Assembly: GCF_017872975.1 (NCBI RefSeq)
Contig: NZ_JAGGJP010000011.1
Location: 49,770 to 113,769 of the forward strand
Origin: Rubellimicrobium aerolatum
GTDB lineage: Bacteria > Pseudomonadota > Alphaproteobacteria > Rhodobacterales > Rhodobacteraceae
Reading direction: 5' to 3'
DNA length: 64,000 nt
The translations under genes were made by a program, and so were the position numbers. Numbering within the stretch: the first letter of the stretch is position 1; each line of letters starts with the position of its first letter. The notes beneath the pieces are model-generated. The model was not told where the DNA came from and ran no database searches. It saw only the letters and a list, made by a program, of their open reading frames with translations. This document shows positions 19,154 through 39,161 of this stretch, piece by piece.

Positions 19154-19525
19154 ATGACCGAGATACCCGACATCCTCACCTTCCGAGCGCGGCGCATCGC
19201 GCTCGACCTGCTGACGGCCTACCAGCGGCAGCGCGACGCCATGCGGATCGCCGGCGTCCCCTCCTCGGAGCTGGCGGAGGGCGACGACGGCGAGACGGTG
19301 GTGGCCGACGTCGCCGCCTGCATGACGGTGGCGGCGCGGCTGCCCCGGGCGGGGCTGACGCCGGCCGTGCTGGAACGGATGCGGACGGCGGAGGAGGCGG
19401 CCTTCACGGTGCTGCGCCGCGCGGCCGAGGCCTACTTCGCCTCCGGGGAGCTGCGGCGCGAGCTGGGCCGGCCGGCGGTGGAGCCCTTCCTCCACCTGCG
19501 CCGGGCGATGTCACAGGCGGCCTGA
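19154..19525 (+). CDS. hypothetical protein between tRNA-Trp and secE
   Basis: Protein of 123 aa, predicted soluble and mostly helical, with no named family recognised. It is rich in Ala, Arg and Glu (RARRIALDLLTAYQRQRDAMRIAG near the start, then VLERMRTAEEAAFTVLRRAAEAYF). No signal peptide, metal site or nucleotide motif is seen. The ATG at 19154 has a weak GGAG upstream. Codon choice is coding-like and the antisense frame shows no alternative. Together with the next gene it interrupts the usual tRNA-Trp-secE junction. Confidence 0.65.
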   Translation: MTEIPDILTFRARRIALDLLTAYQRQRDAMRIAGVPSSELAEGDDGETVVADVAACMTVAARLPRAGLTPAVLERMRTAEEAAFTVLRRAAEAYFASGELRRELGRPAVEPFLHLRRAMSQAA

Positions 19526-19646
19526 GCCGTCGCGCGGCGGAGCCTTGGCCCGAGCCTTGGCTGGCGCCTTGGCCGGAGCGTCGGGGTGCGTGGCACCGGG
19601 GCGCGGGCGGGCGCGTTGGGGTTCGGGGCGCGCGCGGGAGGGCCGG

Positions 19647-20171
19647 ATGACGGATCACGGGGATGCGGCGCCGCTGATCCTGACGCTGGCGCTGGACGAC
19701 GCGAGCTTCGGGCGGCTCGACGCCGAGCGGCGGGCGCTGTTCCCGACGCGGATGAACTTGATACCCGCCCATGTCACCCTGTTCCATCACCTGCCCGGGA
19801 CGGAGCGGGCCGCGGTGGAGGATGCGCTGGCGTCGGCCTGCGCGGGGCGGGGGCCGATGCCGGTGCGGGTGGCGGCGGTGATGCCGCTCGGGCGCGGCGC
19901 GGCCTACCGGCTGGAGGCGCCGGAGGTCGCCGCGCTGCGGGCCGCCCTGGCGCGGGCCTGGGAGCCCTGGCTCGGGCCGCAGGACCGCCAGCCCTGGCGG
20001 CCGCACGTCACCGTGCAGAACAAGGTTCCGCCCGAGGCGGCGCGGGCGACGCTGGAGCGGCTGCGGGCCGGGTTCGCGCCCTGGACGGCGGTGGGGGAGG
20101 GGCTCCTCCTCTGGCGCTACCTCGGCGGGCCCTGGGAGGCGCTGGGACGCATCCCCTTCGCGGGGGCGTGA
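19647..20171 (+). CDS. 2'-5' RNA ligase family (2H phosphoesterase) protein
   Basis: Protein of 174 aa with the two H-x-T motifs that define the 2H phosphoesterase/RNA ligase superfamily: AHVTLFHHLPG (about 41-51) and PHVTVQNKVPPE (about 116-127). Bacterial members act on 2'-5' or cyclic phosphodiester bonds in RNA; the natural substrate here is unknown. GGGAGG at 19637-19642 supports the ATG at 19647. It lies 64 bases upstream of secE on the same strand. Confidence 0.85.
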   Translation: MTDHGDAAPLILTLALDDASFGRLDAERRALFPTRMNLIPAHVTLFHHLPGTERAAVEDALASACAGRGPMPVRVAAVMPLGRGAAYRLEAPEVAALRAALARAWEPWLGPQDRQPWRPHVTVQNKVPPEAARATLERLRAGFAPWTAVGEGLLLWRYLGGPWEALGRIPFAGA

Positions 20172-20235
20172 GGGCGGGCTTGCGCGCGGGCGTGGCCCCC
20201 GGTAAGGGACGCGGGTTCCGCCCGGAGGATCGTCC

Positions 20236-20433
20236 ATGGCCGTCAACCCCGTCGAGTTCATCAACCAGGCCCGCGCCGAGATCGGCAAGGTCGTCTGGCC
20301 CACGCGGCGCGAGGTGGTGCTGACGACCGCGATGGTCATGATGCTGGCGACGCTGGCCGCGATCTTCTTCAGCCTCGTGGACCTCGCGATCCGCAGCGGG
20401 CTGACGGCCATCCTCGGGATCTTCGGGAGCTGA
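20236..20433 (+). CDS. secE: preprotein translocase subunit SecE
   Basis: Short form of SecE (65 aa) with an amphipathic helix (NQARAEIGKVVWPTRREVV, about 10-28) and one membrane helix (about 30-52), the essential clamp of the SecYEG channel. The WPTRREV motif is diagnostic. GGAGGATCGTCC precedes the ATG. nusG follows after about 180 bases, the standard pairing. Confidence 0.95.
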   Translation: MAVNPVEFINQARAEIGKVVWPTRREVVLTTAMVMMLATLAAIFFSLVDLAIRSGLTAILGIFGS

Positions 20434-20615
20434 CCCCGGCGCGGCGCGGAGCCCTTGCGCTCGCCCCCGGCGGGGAGTAAGAGCGCCGGGCTTTGGACGG
20501 AACGGGCGCGGGCGCGCGAATCGCGCGAGCGCCCCGTTTTCATTTGGAGCGCAGGGGCGGCAAGCCCCGGGGAAATCAGCCGGCCTGGGCCGGCCGGACG
20601 ATGGGTGCGGCAGAC

Positions 20616-21149
20616 ATGGCGAAACGCTGGTATTCGGTCTCGGTCCTCTCGAACTTCGAGAAGAAGATCGCCGAGCAGATCCGCGCCAAGGCGGCCGAGA
20701 AGGGCCTGGGCGAGAAGCTCGACGAGGTTCTCGTGCCGACCGAGGAGGTCATCGAGATGCGGCGCGGCAAGCGCGTGCAGGCCGAGCGGCGCTTCATGCC
20801 GGGCTACGTGCTGGTGCACATGGAGATGGGCGACGACACCTATCACCTCATCACCTCGATCCCCCGCGTCACCGGCTTCCTGGGCCCGCAGGGGCGGCCG
20901 ATGCCGATGCGGGACTCGGAGGTGAACGCCATCCTGAACCGGGTCGAGGAAGGGGACGTGGCGCCCCGCAACCTCATCCGCTTCGAGATCGGCGAGCGGG
21001 TCAAGGTCAACGACGGGCCGTTCGAGGACTTCGACGGCATGGTCGAGGGCGTGGACGAGGCCGCGCAGCGGCTCAAGGTCTCCGTCTCGATCTTCGGCCG
21101 GGCCACGCCGGTCGATCTGGAATTCTCTCAGGTGACCAAGGTCTCCTGA
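20616..21149 (+). CDS. nusG: transcription termination/antitermination protein NusG
   Basis: NusG (177 aa) binds RNA polymerase beta-prime through its N-terminal NGN domain (KRWYSVSVLSNFEKKIAEQI, PTEEVIEMRRGKRVQAERRF, PGYVLVHMEM, VTGFLG) and links it to Rho or to ribosomal protein S10 through the C-terminal KOW domain (about 120-177, IGERVKVNDGPFEDFDGMVE). The ATG at 20616 gives MAKRWYSV as in relatives; an in-frame ATG at 20601 adds five residues. The spacer to rplK carries a CCCTCCC-ACCG-GGAGGG stem-loop. Confidence 0.95.
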   Translation: MAKRWYSVSVLSNFEKKIAEQIRAKAAEKGLGEKLDEVLVPTEEVIEMRRGKRVQAERRFMPGYVLVHMEMGDDTYHLITSIPRVTGFLGPQGRPMPMRDSEVNAILNRVEEGDVAPRNLIRFEIGERVKVNDGPFEDFDGMVEGVDEAAQRLKVSVSIFGRATPVDLEFSQVTKVS

Positions 21150-21296
21150 GGAGTCGGCCCTCCCCACCGGGAGGGTCCGTGGGAGGGAAGGGGGCCGCGG
21201 CCCCGGACCCGGACCACGCGCAATGAGCCCCCGCCCGGCGCGCCGGGACGGGAGTTGGACAAGGGGGCCTGGCCCCCACGATGAAGGAGAGGCCAC

Positions 21297-21749
21297 ATGG
21301 CCAAGAAAGTCATCGGTTCGCTGAAGCTGCAGGTGAAGGCCCAGCAGGCGAACCCCTCCCCGCCGGTGGGTCCCGCCCTCGGTCAGCGGGGCATCAACAT
21401 CATGGCGTTCGTGAAGGAATTCAACGCGCGCACGACCGAGATCGAGGCGGGCGCGCCCGTCCCGGTGGTCATCACCTATTACGGCGACAAGTCGTTCTCG
21501 CTGGAGTTCAAGACGCCGCCGGCGTCCTACTTCCTCAAGAAGGCGGCGGGCCTGAAGCCCGTGGGCAAGCGCAACCGCCCGAAGGCCTCCACGAAGCCCG
21601 GCAAGGAAGTGGCCGGGACCGTGACCCTCGCGCAGGTCCGCGAGATCGCGACCGCCAAGATGAAGGACCTCAACGCGGTCTCCATCGAGGCGGCCATGCA
21701 GACGATCCTGGGCTCGGCGAAGTCCATGGGCATCGAGGTGAAGGGCTGA
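21297..21749 (+). CDS. rplK: 50S ribosomal protein L11
   Basis: L11 (150 aa) forms the GTPase-associated centre with 23S rRNA and L10-L12. [21 protein letters not shown] and [13 protein letters not shown] mark the N-terminal domain; LKKAAGL and the C-terminal rRNA-binding part ([24 protein letters not shown]) follow. A basic stretch at about 86-104 ([19 protein letters not shown]) makes the protein several residues longer than E. coli L11; relatives in the Rhodobacterales share such an insertion. AAGGAGAGG lies before the ATG. rplA starts two bases after the stop. Confidence 0.97.
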   Translation: MAKKVIGSLKLQVKAQQANPSPPVGPALGQRGINIMAFVKEFNARTTEIEAGAPVPVVITYYGDKSFSLEFKTPPASYFLKKAAGLKPVGKRNRPKASTKPGKEVAGTVTLAQVREIATAKMKDLNAVSIEAAMQTILGSAKSMGIEVKG

Positions 21750-21751
21750 TC

Positions 21752-22450
21752 ATGGCGAAGCTTGGCAAGAGAATCCGCGCGGCCCGCGCCGCCTTTGAGG
21801 GCAAGGACAACCTGCCCGTCCAGGCGGCGGTGGAGCTCGTGAAGGCGAACGCCTCGGCGAAGTTCGACGAGACGGTCGAGATCGCGCTCAACCTGGGCGT
21901 CGATCCGCGCCACGCCGACCAGATGGTGCGCGGCACGGTGACGCTGCCTAACGGCACCGGCAAGACGGTGCGCGTGGCGGTCTTCGCCCGCGGCGAGAAG
22001 GCGGACCAGGCCCGCGCGGCCGGGGCCGACATCGTCGGCGCCGAGGACCTGATGCAGGAGATCCAGGGCGGCAAGATCGACTTCGACCGCTGCATCGCGA
22101 CGCCGGACATGATGCCGATCGTCGGCCGTCTCGGCAAGATCCTGGGCCCGCGCAACCTGATGCCGAACCCCAAGATCGGCACCGTGACCCCCGACGTGGC
22201 GGAGGCCGTGCGCGCCGCCAAGGGCGGGCAGGTGCAGTTCAAGGTCGAGAAGGCGGGCGTCGTGCACGCGGGCGTCGGCAAGGCCTCGTTCGACGCCGAG
22301 AAGCTGGCCGAGAACATCCGCGCCTTCGTGGACGCCGTGCAGCGCGCCCGTCCGTCGGGGGCCAAGGGCGCCTACCTCAAGAAGGTCTCGATCGCCTCGA
22401 CCATGGGTCCGGGCGTGTCGGTGGACCTTGCCTCGGCCACGGGCAACTGA
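21752..22450 (+). CDS. rplA: 50S ribosomal protein L1
   Basis: L1 (232 aa) builds the L1 stalk that guides E-site tRNA release and often represses its own operon by binding a 23S-like mRNA site. Signatures are [56 protein letters not shown] (about 117-146) and [20 protein letters not shown] near the end. It is co-transcribed with rplK and ends at a strong stem-loop 24 bases downstream. Confidence 0.97.
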   Translation: MAKLGKRIRAARAAFEGKDNLPVQAAVELVKANASAKFDETVEIALNLGVDPRHADQMVRGTVTLPNGTGKTVRVAVFARGEKADQARAAGADIVGAEDLMQEIQGGKIDFDRCIATPDMMPIVGRLGKILGPRNLMPNPKIGTVTPDVAEAVRAAKGGQVQFKVEKAGVVHAGVGKASFDAEKLAENIRAFVDAVQRARPSGAKGAYLKKVSIASTMGPGVSVDLASATGN

Positions 22451-22474
22451 GCCCCGGCCAAGGTTTGCGCATCG

Positions 22475-22505
22475 AAGGGCCGGTCCCCCAGGGGGCCGGC
22501 CCTTT
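22475..22505 (+). terminator. strong stem-loop after rplA
   Basis: AAGGGCCGGTCCCCC and GGGGGCCGGCCCTTT pair with one G-T, giving a stem of about 15 bp around an A, then CTTG. It looks like a terminator or attenuator that separates rplKA from rplJL. Confidence 0.7.
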
Positions 22506-22852
22506 CTTGTCCGGTCCGGGCCCGGATGGGGCCGGACGTGGCTTTCGCGCACGGAGCCGTCATCGGCGGCACGATCGGGGTTGGCATTCCCGCGCGGAGG
22601 GCGTAAGGGGGTCGCCTGCCTGGGGCGAGCGATTCTGTCGCTGGCCCGAGGCGGCTGTCCAAGACGGTGGGGGCCCGGGTCAGACCGGGCTTAAACATCC
22701 TGCCCGAGACGGAGCGCGAGACAACGATTTCCGTAGGGGGCCTGGCGCCCTTCGCGGGCGATCCGAGGCTCGGGTTCCGTAGCAACGGACCCGAACGCGG
22801 CCCCCAGGGGTCGCATCATGAGCCGGGGGAAACCCCAACTTGGAGTGAAACT
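22506..22852 (+). other. long leader region before rplJ
   Basis: The 347 bases between the rplA stem-loop and the rplJ start contain no gene. The part near rplJ has several potential stems (GGGTTCCGTAGCAACGGACCC at about 22772-22792, and GGGGGAAACCCC). L10-L12 usually represses translation by binding such a leader, so autoregulation here is likely. I did not find the exact conserved L10-leader sequence by eye. Confidence 0.4.
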
Positions 22853-23368
22853 GTGGATAGAGCCCAGAAAGAGAAAGTGGTCGAGGAACTCGGCCAGATC
22901 TTCGAAAGCTCTGGCGTCGTGGTGGTCGCCCACTACGAAGGCATGACGGTTGCACAGATGCAGGACCTCCGGGCGCGGATGCGCGACGCCGGGGGCTCCG
23001 TTCGCGTGGCCAAGAACAAGCTCGCCAAGATCGCCCTGGAAGGGAAGCCCGGCGCCAGCATGGCTCCCCTTCTCACGGGCATGACCGTGTTCTCCTACTC
23101 CGAGGACCCCGTGGCTGCGGCCAAGGTGGTCGATGCCTATGCGAAGACGAACGACAGGTTCGTCATCCTGGGCGGGACGATGGGGAACGCGGCTCTCGAC
23201 CCGGCCGGGGTCAAGGCCGTGGCCCAGCTGCCGTCGCGCGAGGAGCTCATCGCTTCCGTCGTGGCGTGCATCGGGGCGCCGGCGGCCCAACTGGCCGGGG
23301 CGATTGGCGCGCCTGCCGCGAACATCGCGGGCATTCTCTCGACCCTCGAGGAGAAGGCCGCGGCCTGA
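22853..23368 (+). CDS. rplJ: 50S ribosomal protein L10
   Basis: L10 (171 aa) anchors L12 dimers to the ribosome stalk. The product begins [18 protein letters not shown] when read from the GTG at 22853, which has TTGGAG at proper spacing and matches the family start. [15 protein letters not shown] and the C-terminal L12-binding helix ([16 protein letters not shown]) are present. The non-ATG start and the structured leader fit a gene under translational autoregulation. Confidence 0.95.
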   Translation: MDRAQKEKVVEELGQIFESSGVVVVAHYEGMTVAQMQDLRARMRDAGGSVRVAKNKLAKIALEGKPGASMAPLLTGMTVFSYSEDPVAAAKVVDAYAKTNDRFVILGGTMGNAALDPAGVKAVAQLPSREELIASVVACIGAPAAQLAGAIGAPAANIAGILSTLEEKAAA

Positions 23369-23437
23369 GCTGCGACGTGATGCCGTGGGGGTCCCTGGAC
23401 CCTCGCGTTGGAACCCTTATCTCAACGGAAAGCGAAA

Positions 23438-23815
23438 ATGGCTGATCTGAACCAACTGGCCGAGCAAATCGTCGGCCTCACCCTCCTGGAAGCCCAGGAG
23501 CTCAAGACCATCCTCAAGGACAAGTACGGCATCGAGCCCGCCGCCGGCGGCGCGGTGATGATGGCCGCCGGTCCCGCCGCGGCTGCCGCCCCGGCCGAGG
23601 AAGAGAAGACCGAGTTCGACGTCGTCCTCAAGGACGCCGGCGCGAACAAGATCAACGTCATCAAGGAAGTCCGCGCCATCACCGGGCTCGGGCTGAAGGA
23701 AGCCAAGGACCTCGTGGAAGCCGGCGGCAAGGTCAAGGAAGCCGTGTCCAAGGCCGACGCCGAGGCCATGAAGAAGAAGCTCGAAGAGGCTGGCGCCAAG
23801 GTCGAGCTGGCCTGA
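23438..23815 (+). CDS. rplL: 50S ribosomal protein L7/L12
   Basis: L12 (125 aa), the multicopy stalk protein that recruits translation GTPases. The N-terminal dimer domain (1-33) is followed by an Ala-rich hinge (about 34-56, with [12 protein letters not shown]) and the C-terminal factor-binding domain with [20 protein letters not shown] and [15 protein letters not shown]. An AACGGAAAGCGAAA sequence serves as ribosome binding region. A spacer of 244 bases with a stem-loop separates it from rpoB. Confidence 0.97.
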   Translation: MADLNQLAEQIVGLTLLEAQELKTILKDKYGIEPAAGGAVMMAAGPAAAAAPAEEEKTEFDVVLKDAGANKINVIKEVRAITGLGLKEAKDLVEAGGKVKEAVSKADAEAMKKKLEEAGAKVELA

Positions 23816-23853
23816 GCGTGATGCGCCTCGGCGCGACGCGATAGATGTTACCG

Positions 23854-23884
23854 GGCTGGGGCTGCCCTTTCGGCGGCTCCAGCC
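23854..23884 (+). promoter_or_regulatory. stem-loop between rplL and rpoB (possible attenuator)
   Basis: GGCTGGGGCTGCC pairs with GGCGGCTCCAGCC through 13 positions, two of them G-U, around a CTTTC loop. It lacks a T run. In E. coli a partial terminator in this same spacer sets the ratio of ribosomal protein to polymerase, so the same role is plausible but unproven. Confidence 0.4.
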
Positions 23885-24059
23885 TGACCCGTCTTGGAGG
23901 CCGGTCCCGCGCGGACCCGCCCCTTGGACCGGTCGAATGGGTCGAGAGGCTGCCCGTGGGACGGCGGCTTCGGATGGACCCTCGACGATCCGCTCTCACG
24001 GAGAGGCGCGCCGCGGCCCCGGCGTCGTGCCCCTCGCAGAGACATAGGTGATGACGCTC

Positions 24060-28196
<4,137 letters not shown>

Positions 28197-28214
28197 TCCC
28201 TTCTCACGGCTTCG

Positions 28215-28240
28215 GGACGGCCCCTTGCGGGGGGCCGTCC
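28215..28240 (+). promoter_or_regulatory. stem-loop between rpoB and rpoC
   Basis: GGACGGCCCC and GGGGCCGTCC form a perfect 10-bp stem with a TTGCGG loop 18 bases after the rpoB stop. No T run follows, so it is more likely an mRNA processing or stability element than a terminator. Confidence 0.4.
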
Positions 28241-28277
28241 TCGTCCCCAATTCCATCGGCCCCCGGAAGGGAATGAG

Positions 28278-32477
<4,200 letters not shown>

Positions 32478-32503
32478 CCTCGCCCGCTGCCGCAGACGGT
32501 TGG

Positions 32504-32533
32504 AAAGGCCCCCGGAGACGGGGGCCTTTTCGT
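32504..32533 (+). terminator. intrinsic terminator after rpoC
   Basis: AAGGCCCCC and GGGGGCCTT form a perfect 9-bp stem with a GGAGAC loop, followed by TTCGTTT. It lies 27 bases after the rpoC stop. Confidence 0.85.
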
Positions 32534-32661
32534 TTGCGGGGCCCTGATCCGGGTCCACGACGCGCGCAGCCGCCGACGGGCCCCGGAGGAGGGGGCCTTG
32601 GTCGGGGGTCGGGGCGGCGGCGTCGAACGGCATGGGCGGACTCCTGGCTGTGGTCTGACAG

Positions 32662-32758
32662 GGGACAGATTCGCACGAAGGGGTTAACGGAGGCCGACAG
32701 CAACGAACGGTCAGGCGCGTTTCGCGCAACGCCCCTGGGGGGGTGGGCGAATCGGGGC
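32662..32758 (+). repeat. dispersed repeat module 1, copy 2
   Basis: This is the second copy of the element at 9868-9966, in the same orientation, with the shared blocks TCGCACG, GTTAACG, CAGCAACGA, TTCGCGCAAC and GTGG in the same order and at nearly the same spacing. Confidence 0.6.
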
Positions 32759-32805
32759 AGGGAGCGGAAGCTTTTGACGGCGGGCTTTGGGGGACAGGGC
32801 AGACT

Positions 32806-32831
32806 GGCGTATTTGGACCAAGTTGAGAGGC
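32806..32831 (+). repeat. dispersed repeat module 2, copy 2
   Basis: Twenty-six bases (GGCGTAT, then CCAAGTTGA and AGGC) match 9506-9531 at 22 positions. It lies 47 bases after module 1, whereas in the other locus module 2 precedes module 1. Confidence 0.55.
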
Positions 32832-32881
32832 AGTGGCCGAAGCGGGGGAGCGTCGGGCCGGGCGACGAGCGACCGCACGGC

Positions 32882-32933
32882 GGCAGGCACGGGCGGCAGG
32901 CACGGGGGGCAGGCACGCGCGGCAGGCACGGGC
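32882..32933. repeat. 13-bp tandem repeat, four units
   Basis: Four consecutive units of GGCAGGCACGGGC, with single-base changes in units 2 and 3, fill exactly 52 bases in the spacer upstream of the transporter gene. Confidence 0.85.
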
Positions 32934-33053
32934 GGCGGTGTGCCGAAGCGCAGCCTGCGGCGGGGATGAGGGCGTGGCGGGCTGGCGCGGGCGTCGGGCC
33001 TGGGCGGCGCGTGTCCCCTGGAAGCGGGCGGGGGCGGCTGCTAGCTGGCGGGC

Positions 33054-33947
33054 ATGAGCCTCTCCCCCAACCTGCGCGGCGCGGCGCTGATGACCGCGGC
33101 CATGGCCGGCTTCGTCGTGAGCGACGCGGCCATGAAGGGGCTCGGGGCGCATTGGCCGCTGTTCCAGTCGATCTTCGTCCGGGGCTGCGGCACGACGCTG
33201 GTGCTGGGCGGGCTGGCGCTCGCGCTCGGGCAGGTGCGGGCGGTGGGGCGGCGGGACGCGGGGCTGATCCTGCTGCGGACGGTCTTCGAGATGGCGGCGG
33301 GCTGGTGCTACCTGACGGCGCTGAACCGGATGCCGCTGGCCAACGTGTCGGCCATCCAGCAGGCGGTGCCGCTGGCGGTCACGCTGGGCGCGATGGCGGT
33401 GCTGGGCGAGCGGGTGGACCGGGCGCGGCTCCTGGCCATCCTGGCGGGGCTCGGGGGCGTGCTGCTGATCCTGCAGCCGGGCGGGGGCGGCTTCACCTGG
33501 GCCTCGCTCCTGGTGCTGGGCAGCGTCGCCGCGACCAGCGCCCGCGACCTGACGAGCCGGGTGATCCGGCCGGAGGTGCCGTCGGTGCTGATCGCCGCCG
33601 CCGCCTCGGCGGGGATGGCGCTCATGGGCGGGGTCGGCGCGGCCTTCGTGGACTGGCAGCCGCTGACCCCGGCGTCGGGCCTCCTGCTGGCGGCGACGGT
33701 GAGCTTCGTGGTCCTGGGCTATGTCGCCTCGGTCAGCGCGATGCGGGTGGGGGAGATCGCGGCGGTGACGCCGTTCCGCTACACGGCGCTGGTCATGGCG
33801 ATCGGGCTGGGGGCCGTGGCCTTCGGCGACGTGCCCGGCCCCCTGACGGTGGCGGGCGCGGGCGTGGTGGTGGGGACCGGGCTCTACACGCTGCTGCGCG
33901 ACCGCCGCCGGGCGCGGCCCGAGGAGGAGGCGAGCCCGGGTCTCTGA
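33054..33947 (+). CDS. EamA/DMT superfamily transporter
   Basis: Inner-membrane protein of 297 aa with about ten hydrophobic helices in two EamA-type halves ([23 protein letters not shown] at the start; a second half from about 150). The inner motif [20 protein letters not shown] and the repeat-end [18 protein letters not shown] pattern are typical of the drug/metabolite transporter superfamily. The substrate is unknown; relatives export amino acids, purines or other small metabolites. It stands alone between repeat-rich DNA and the str operon promoter. Confidence 0.87.
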   Translation: MSLSPNLRGAALMTAAMAGFVVSDAAMKGLGAHWPLFQSIFVRGCGTTLVLGGLALALGQVRAVGRRDAGLILLRTVFEMAAGWCYLTALNRMPLANVSAIQQAVPLAVTLGAMAVLGERVDRARLLAILAGLGGVLLILQPGGGGFTWASLLVLGSVAATSARDLTSRVIRPEVPSVLIAAAASAGMALMGGVGAAFVDWQPLTPASGLLLAATVSFVVLGYVASVSAMRVGEIAAVTPFRYTALVMAIGLGAVAFGDVPGPLTVAGAGVVVGTGLYTLLRDRRRARPEEEASPGL

Positions 33948-34248
33948 CGAAGGCGTGCGGAGGGACGCCGTGCGAAGGGCCGGGGGGCCGTTGACACCCC
34001 GGCGCGATTCCCATATGTCCCGCGCACCCTGGGCCTGGGCGAATTGCGTCCGTGCCCGGGCCGAACATAGCAAGGTCAAGATCCGGGCCGGCAACGCCCC
34101 GATCCTCTGGTGACCCACCGCCCCGTTCTGCAGGTTGCGTGAACTGGGCGGGCTTTTTGTGCTTCACGCGTGCCGTGGGGCTTCATCGACGGCGGAGCCC
34201 TTCGGGCCCGCGGCACAAGAAAACGGTAGGAAACGGGAAACACAGCCC
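33948..34248 (+). other. spacer and leader before rpsL
   Basis: These 301 bases hold no gene. They contain the likely str operon promoter at 33991-34019 and a leader of more than 200 bases whose final part (AAACGGTAGGAAACGGGAAACACAG) is locally A-rich, as expected near a ribosome binding site. Confidence 0.6.
33991..34019 (+). promoter_or_regulatory. probable promoter of the str operon
   Basis: A consensus TTGACA at 33991-33996 is followed after 17 bases by TATGTC at 34014-34019 in a locally less GC-rich stretch. This is the best -35 match in the window and sits upstream of the rpsL-rpsG-fusA-tuf block. Confidence 0.6.
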
Positions 34249-34620
34249 ATGCCGACGATCCAGCAGCTGATCCGGAAGCCCCGGCAGCGCCAAGTCAACA
34301 AGAGCAAGTCGCAGCACCTCGGGGGCTGCCCGCAGAAGCGCGGCGTCTGCACCCGGGTCTACACCACCACGCCGAAGAAGCCGAACTCGGCGATGCGGAA
34401 GGTCGCCAAGGTGCGGCTGACCAACTCGTTCGAGGTGATCTCCTACATCCCCGGCGAGGGCCACAACCTCCAGGAGCACTCGGTCGTGCTCATCCGCGGG
34501 GGCCGGGTCAAGGACCTTCCGGGCGTCCGCTACCACATCCTGCGCGGCGTGCTCGACACGCAGGGCGTCAAGAACCGCAAGCAGCGCCGCTCGCTCTACG
34601 GCGCCAAGCGTCCGAAGTGA
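34249..34620 (+). CDS. rpsL: 30S ribosomal protein S12
   Basis: S12 (123 aa) lies at the decoding centre. [37 protein letters not shown] and [10 protein letters not shown] are conserved, with lysines kept at the positions where streptomycin-resistance changes occur (TPKKPNS and VKDLPG). I chose the ATG at 34249 because the product then begins MPTIQQL. It is the first gene of the str operon; rpsG starts 11 bases after the stop. Confidence 0.97.
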   Translation: MPTIQQLIRKPRQRQVNKSKSQHLGGCPQKRGVCTRVYTTTPKKPNSAMRKVAKVRLTNSFEVISYIPGEGHNLQEHSVVLIRGGRVKDLPGVRYHILRGVLDTQGVKNRKQRRSLYGAKRPK

Positions 34621-34631
34621 GGATCCAGTAA

Positions 34632-35102
34632 ATGTCCCGTCGCCACGCCGCCGAGAAGCGCGAAGTCCTGCCCGATGCCAAGTACGGCGATCGGGTCCTG
34701 ACCAAGTTCATGAACAACCTGATGGTGGACGGCAAGAAGTCCGTCGCCGAGACCATCGTCTACAACGCCTTCGAGCGGGTGCAGACCCGCGTGAAGCGCG
34801 AGCCCGTGGACGTGTTCCACGAGGCGCTGGACAACATCAAGCCGTCGGTCGAGGTCCGCTCGCGCCGGGTCGGCGGCGCGACCTACCAGGTCCCCGTCGA
34901 GGTGCGCCCCGAGCGCCGCGAGGCGCTGGCCATCCGCTGGCTGATCGACGCCAGCAAGAAGCGCAACGAGAACACCATGGAGGAGCGCCTGGCCGGCGAG
35001 CTCATGGACGCGATGAACAACCGCGGCAGCGCGGTGAAGAAGCGCGAGGACACCCACAAGATGGCCGACGCCAACAAGGCGTTCAGCCACTACCGCTGGT
35101 AA
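34632..35102 (+). CDS. rpsG: 30S ribosomal protein S7
   Basis: S7 (156 aa) nucleates assembly of the 30S head and touches E-site t[57 protein letters not shown] and [20 protein letters not shown] are canonical. In E. coli S7 represses the str operon by binding upstream mRNA. A long inverted repeat follows 8 bases after its stop. Confidence 0.97.
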   Translation: MSRRHAAEKREVLPDAKYGDRVLTKFMNNLMVDGKKSVAETIVYNAFERVQTRVKREPVDVFHEALDNIKPSVEVRSRRVGGATYQVPVEVRPERREALAIRWLIDASKKRNENTMEERLAGELMDAMNNRGSAVKKREDTHKMADANKAFSHYRW

Positions 35103-35109
35103 GAGCCAG

Positions 35110-35167
35110 GGCCGGCGCCGCGCGCCCCGGAGCCCCTTCGATGGGCCTGGGGCGCGCGGCGCCGGCC
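35110..35167. repeat. 19-bp perfect inverted repeat between rpsG and fusA
   Basis: GGCCGGCGCCGCGCGCCCC (35110-35128) and its exact complement (35149-35167) enclose a 20-base loop. The stem is entirely G-C and is not followed by a T run. It could be a transcript stabiliser, a processing site or a regulatory stem that lets fusA-tuf be expressed differently from rpsL-rpsG. Confidence 0.8.
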
Positions 35168-35321
35168 TCGGACGCGACGGGCCGCGTCGCGACCTCGCGG
35201 AGACGGGCGCAGCGGCCGAGGCCCTTGCGCGCCGCGCCCACATCGGGGATGCCCACCGGGTGTCTTCGGACAAGACGAACTGACCGCCCGAGGCCCTAGG
35301 CCTCACATCAGAGGACCTGAC

Positions 35322-37439
<2,118 letters not shown>

Positions 37440-37445
37440 CGGCGG

Positions 37446-37474
37446 GGCGGGGCGCTTGCGAAGGGCGCCCCGCC
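37446..37474 (+). promoter_or_regulatory. stem-loop between fusA and tuf copy 2
   Basis: GGCGGGGCGC and GCGCCCCGCC form a perfect 10-bp stem with a 9-base loop just after the fusA stop. No T run follows. It may be a processing or stability element. Confidence 0.45.
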
Positions 37475-37529
37475 GACCCACATGGCAGGTCCCGGCCTGC
37501 CGACAGTCTGACGAACAGGAGAAGCCATC

Positions 37530-38705
<1,176 letters not shown>

Positions 38706-38721
38706 TCGCTGCTTGACTTCT

Positions 38722-38752
38722 CTGAGGGCGCGCGCTAGACGCGCGCCCTCAG
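38722..38752 (+). terminator. stem-loop closing the str operon
   Basis: CTGAGGGCGCGCG and CGCGCGCCCTCAG form a perfect 13-bp stem with a CTAGA loop 17 bases after tuf. The following CATTACG is not T-rich, so termination may need Rho, or the hairpin may mark the start of the S10 leader. Confidence 0.6.
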
Positions 38753-38836
38753 CATTACGTGACGACCGGTCCGACGTGGCCCGGCAATCCCGCCGGTCCA
38801 CCTCTCGACCGTTTTTGAGCCTTGAAAGGCATACCC

Positions 38837-39151
38837 ATGGCCGGCAACAGCCAGACCATTCGCATTCGCCTCAAGGCGTTCGACTATCGCGTGCTGGACG
38901 CCAGCACCGCCGAGATCGTGTCGACCGCCAAGCGCACCGGCGCCAACGTCCGGGGCCCCATCCCGCTCCCGAACAAGATCGAGAAGTTCACGGTCCTGCG
39001 CGGCCCGCACATCGACAAGAAGTCCCGTGACCAGTTCGAGATCCGCACCCACAAGCGGCTCCTGGACATCGTGGACCCGACGCCCCAGACCGTGGACGCG
39101 CTGATGAAGCTCGACCTCGCGGCCGGCGTCGATGTCGAGATCAAGGTCTGA
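38837..39151 (+). CDS. rpsJ: 30S ribosomal protein S10
   Basis: S10 (104 aa) sits in the 30S head and, as NusE, also contacts NusG and Nus[64 protein letters not shown] and the C-terminal strand are canonical. GAAAGG at 38824-38829 supports the ATG at 38837; the frame also opens at a TTG at 38822. It is the first gene of the S10 cluster. Confidence 0.97.
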   Translation: MAGNSQTIRIRLKAFDYRVLDASTAEIVSTAKRTGANVRGPIPLPNKIEKFTVLRGPHIDKKSRDQFEIRTHKRLLDIVDPTPQTVDALMKLDLAAGVDVEIKV

Positions 39152-39161
39152 GGTGCCAGGG

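Larger units (their letters stand above)
32534..33053. other. gene-free repeat-bearing spacer before the EamA transporter
   Basis: These 520 bases have no convincing gene. They contain module 1 (32662-32758), module 2 (32806-32831) and a 13-bp tandem repeat (32882-32933). Open frames on the minus strand here are continuations of frames antisense to rpoC. Confidence 0.7.

Noticed and set aside
18934..19197. A minus-strand frame encoding AAGFEPATYGFGDRRS
   Set aside because: This peptide is the well-known spurious translation of the antisense of a tRNA gene; here it lies opposite tRNA-Trp.
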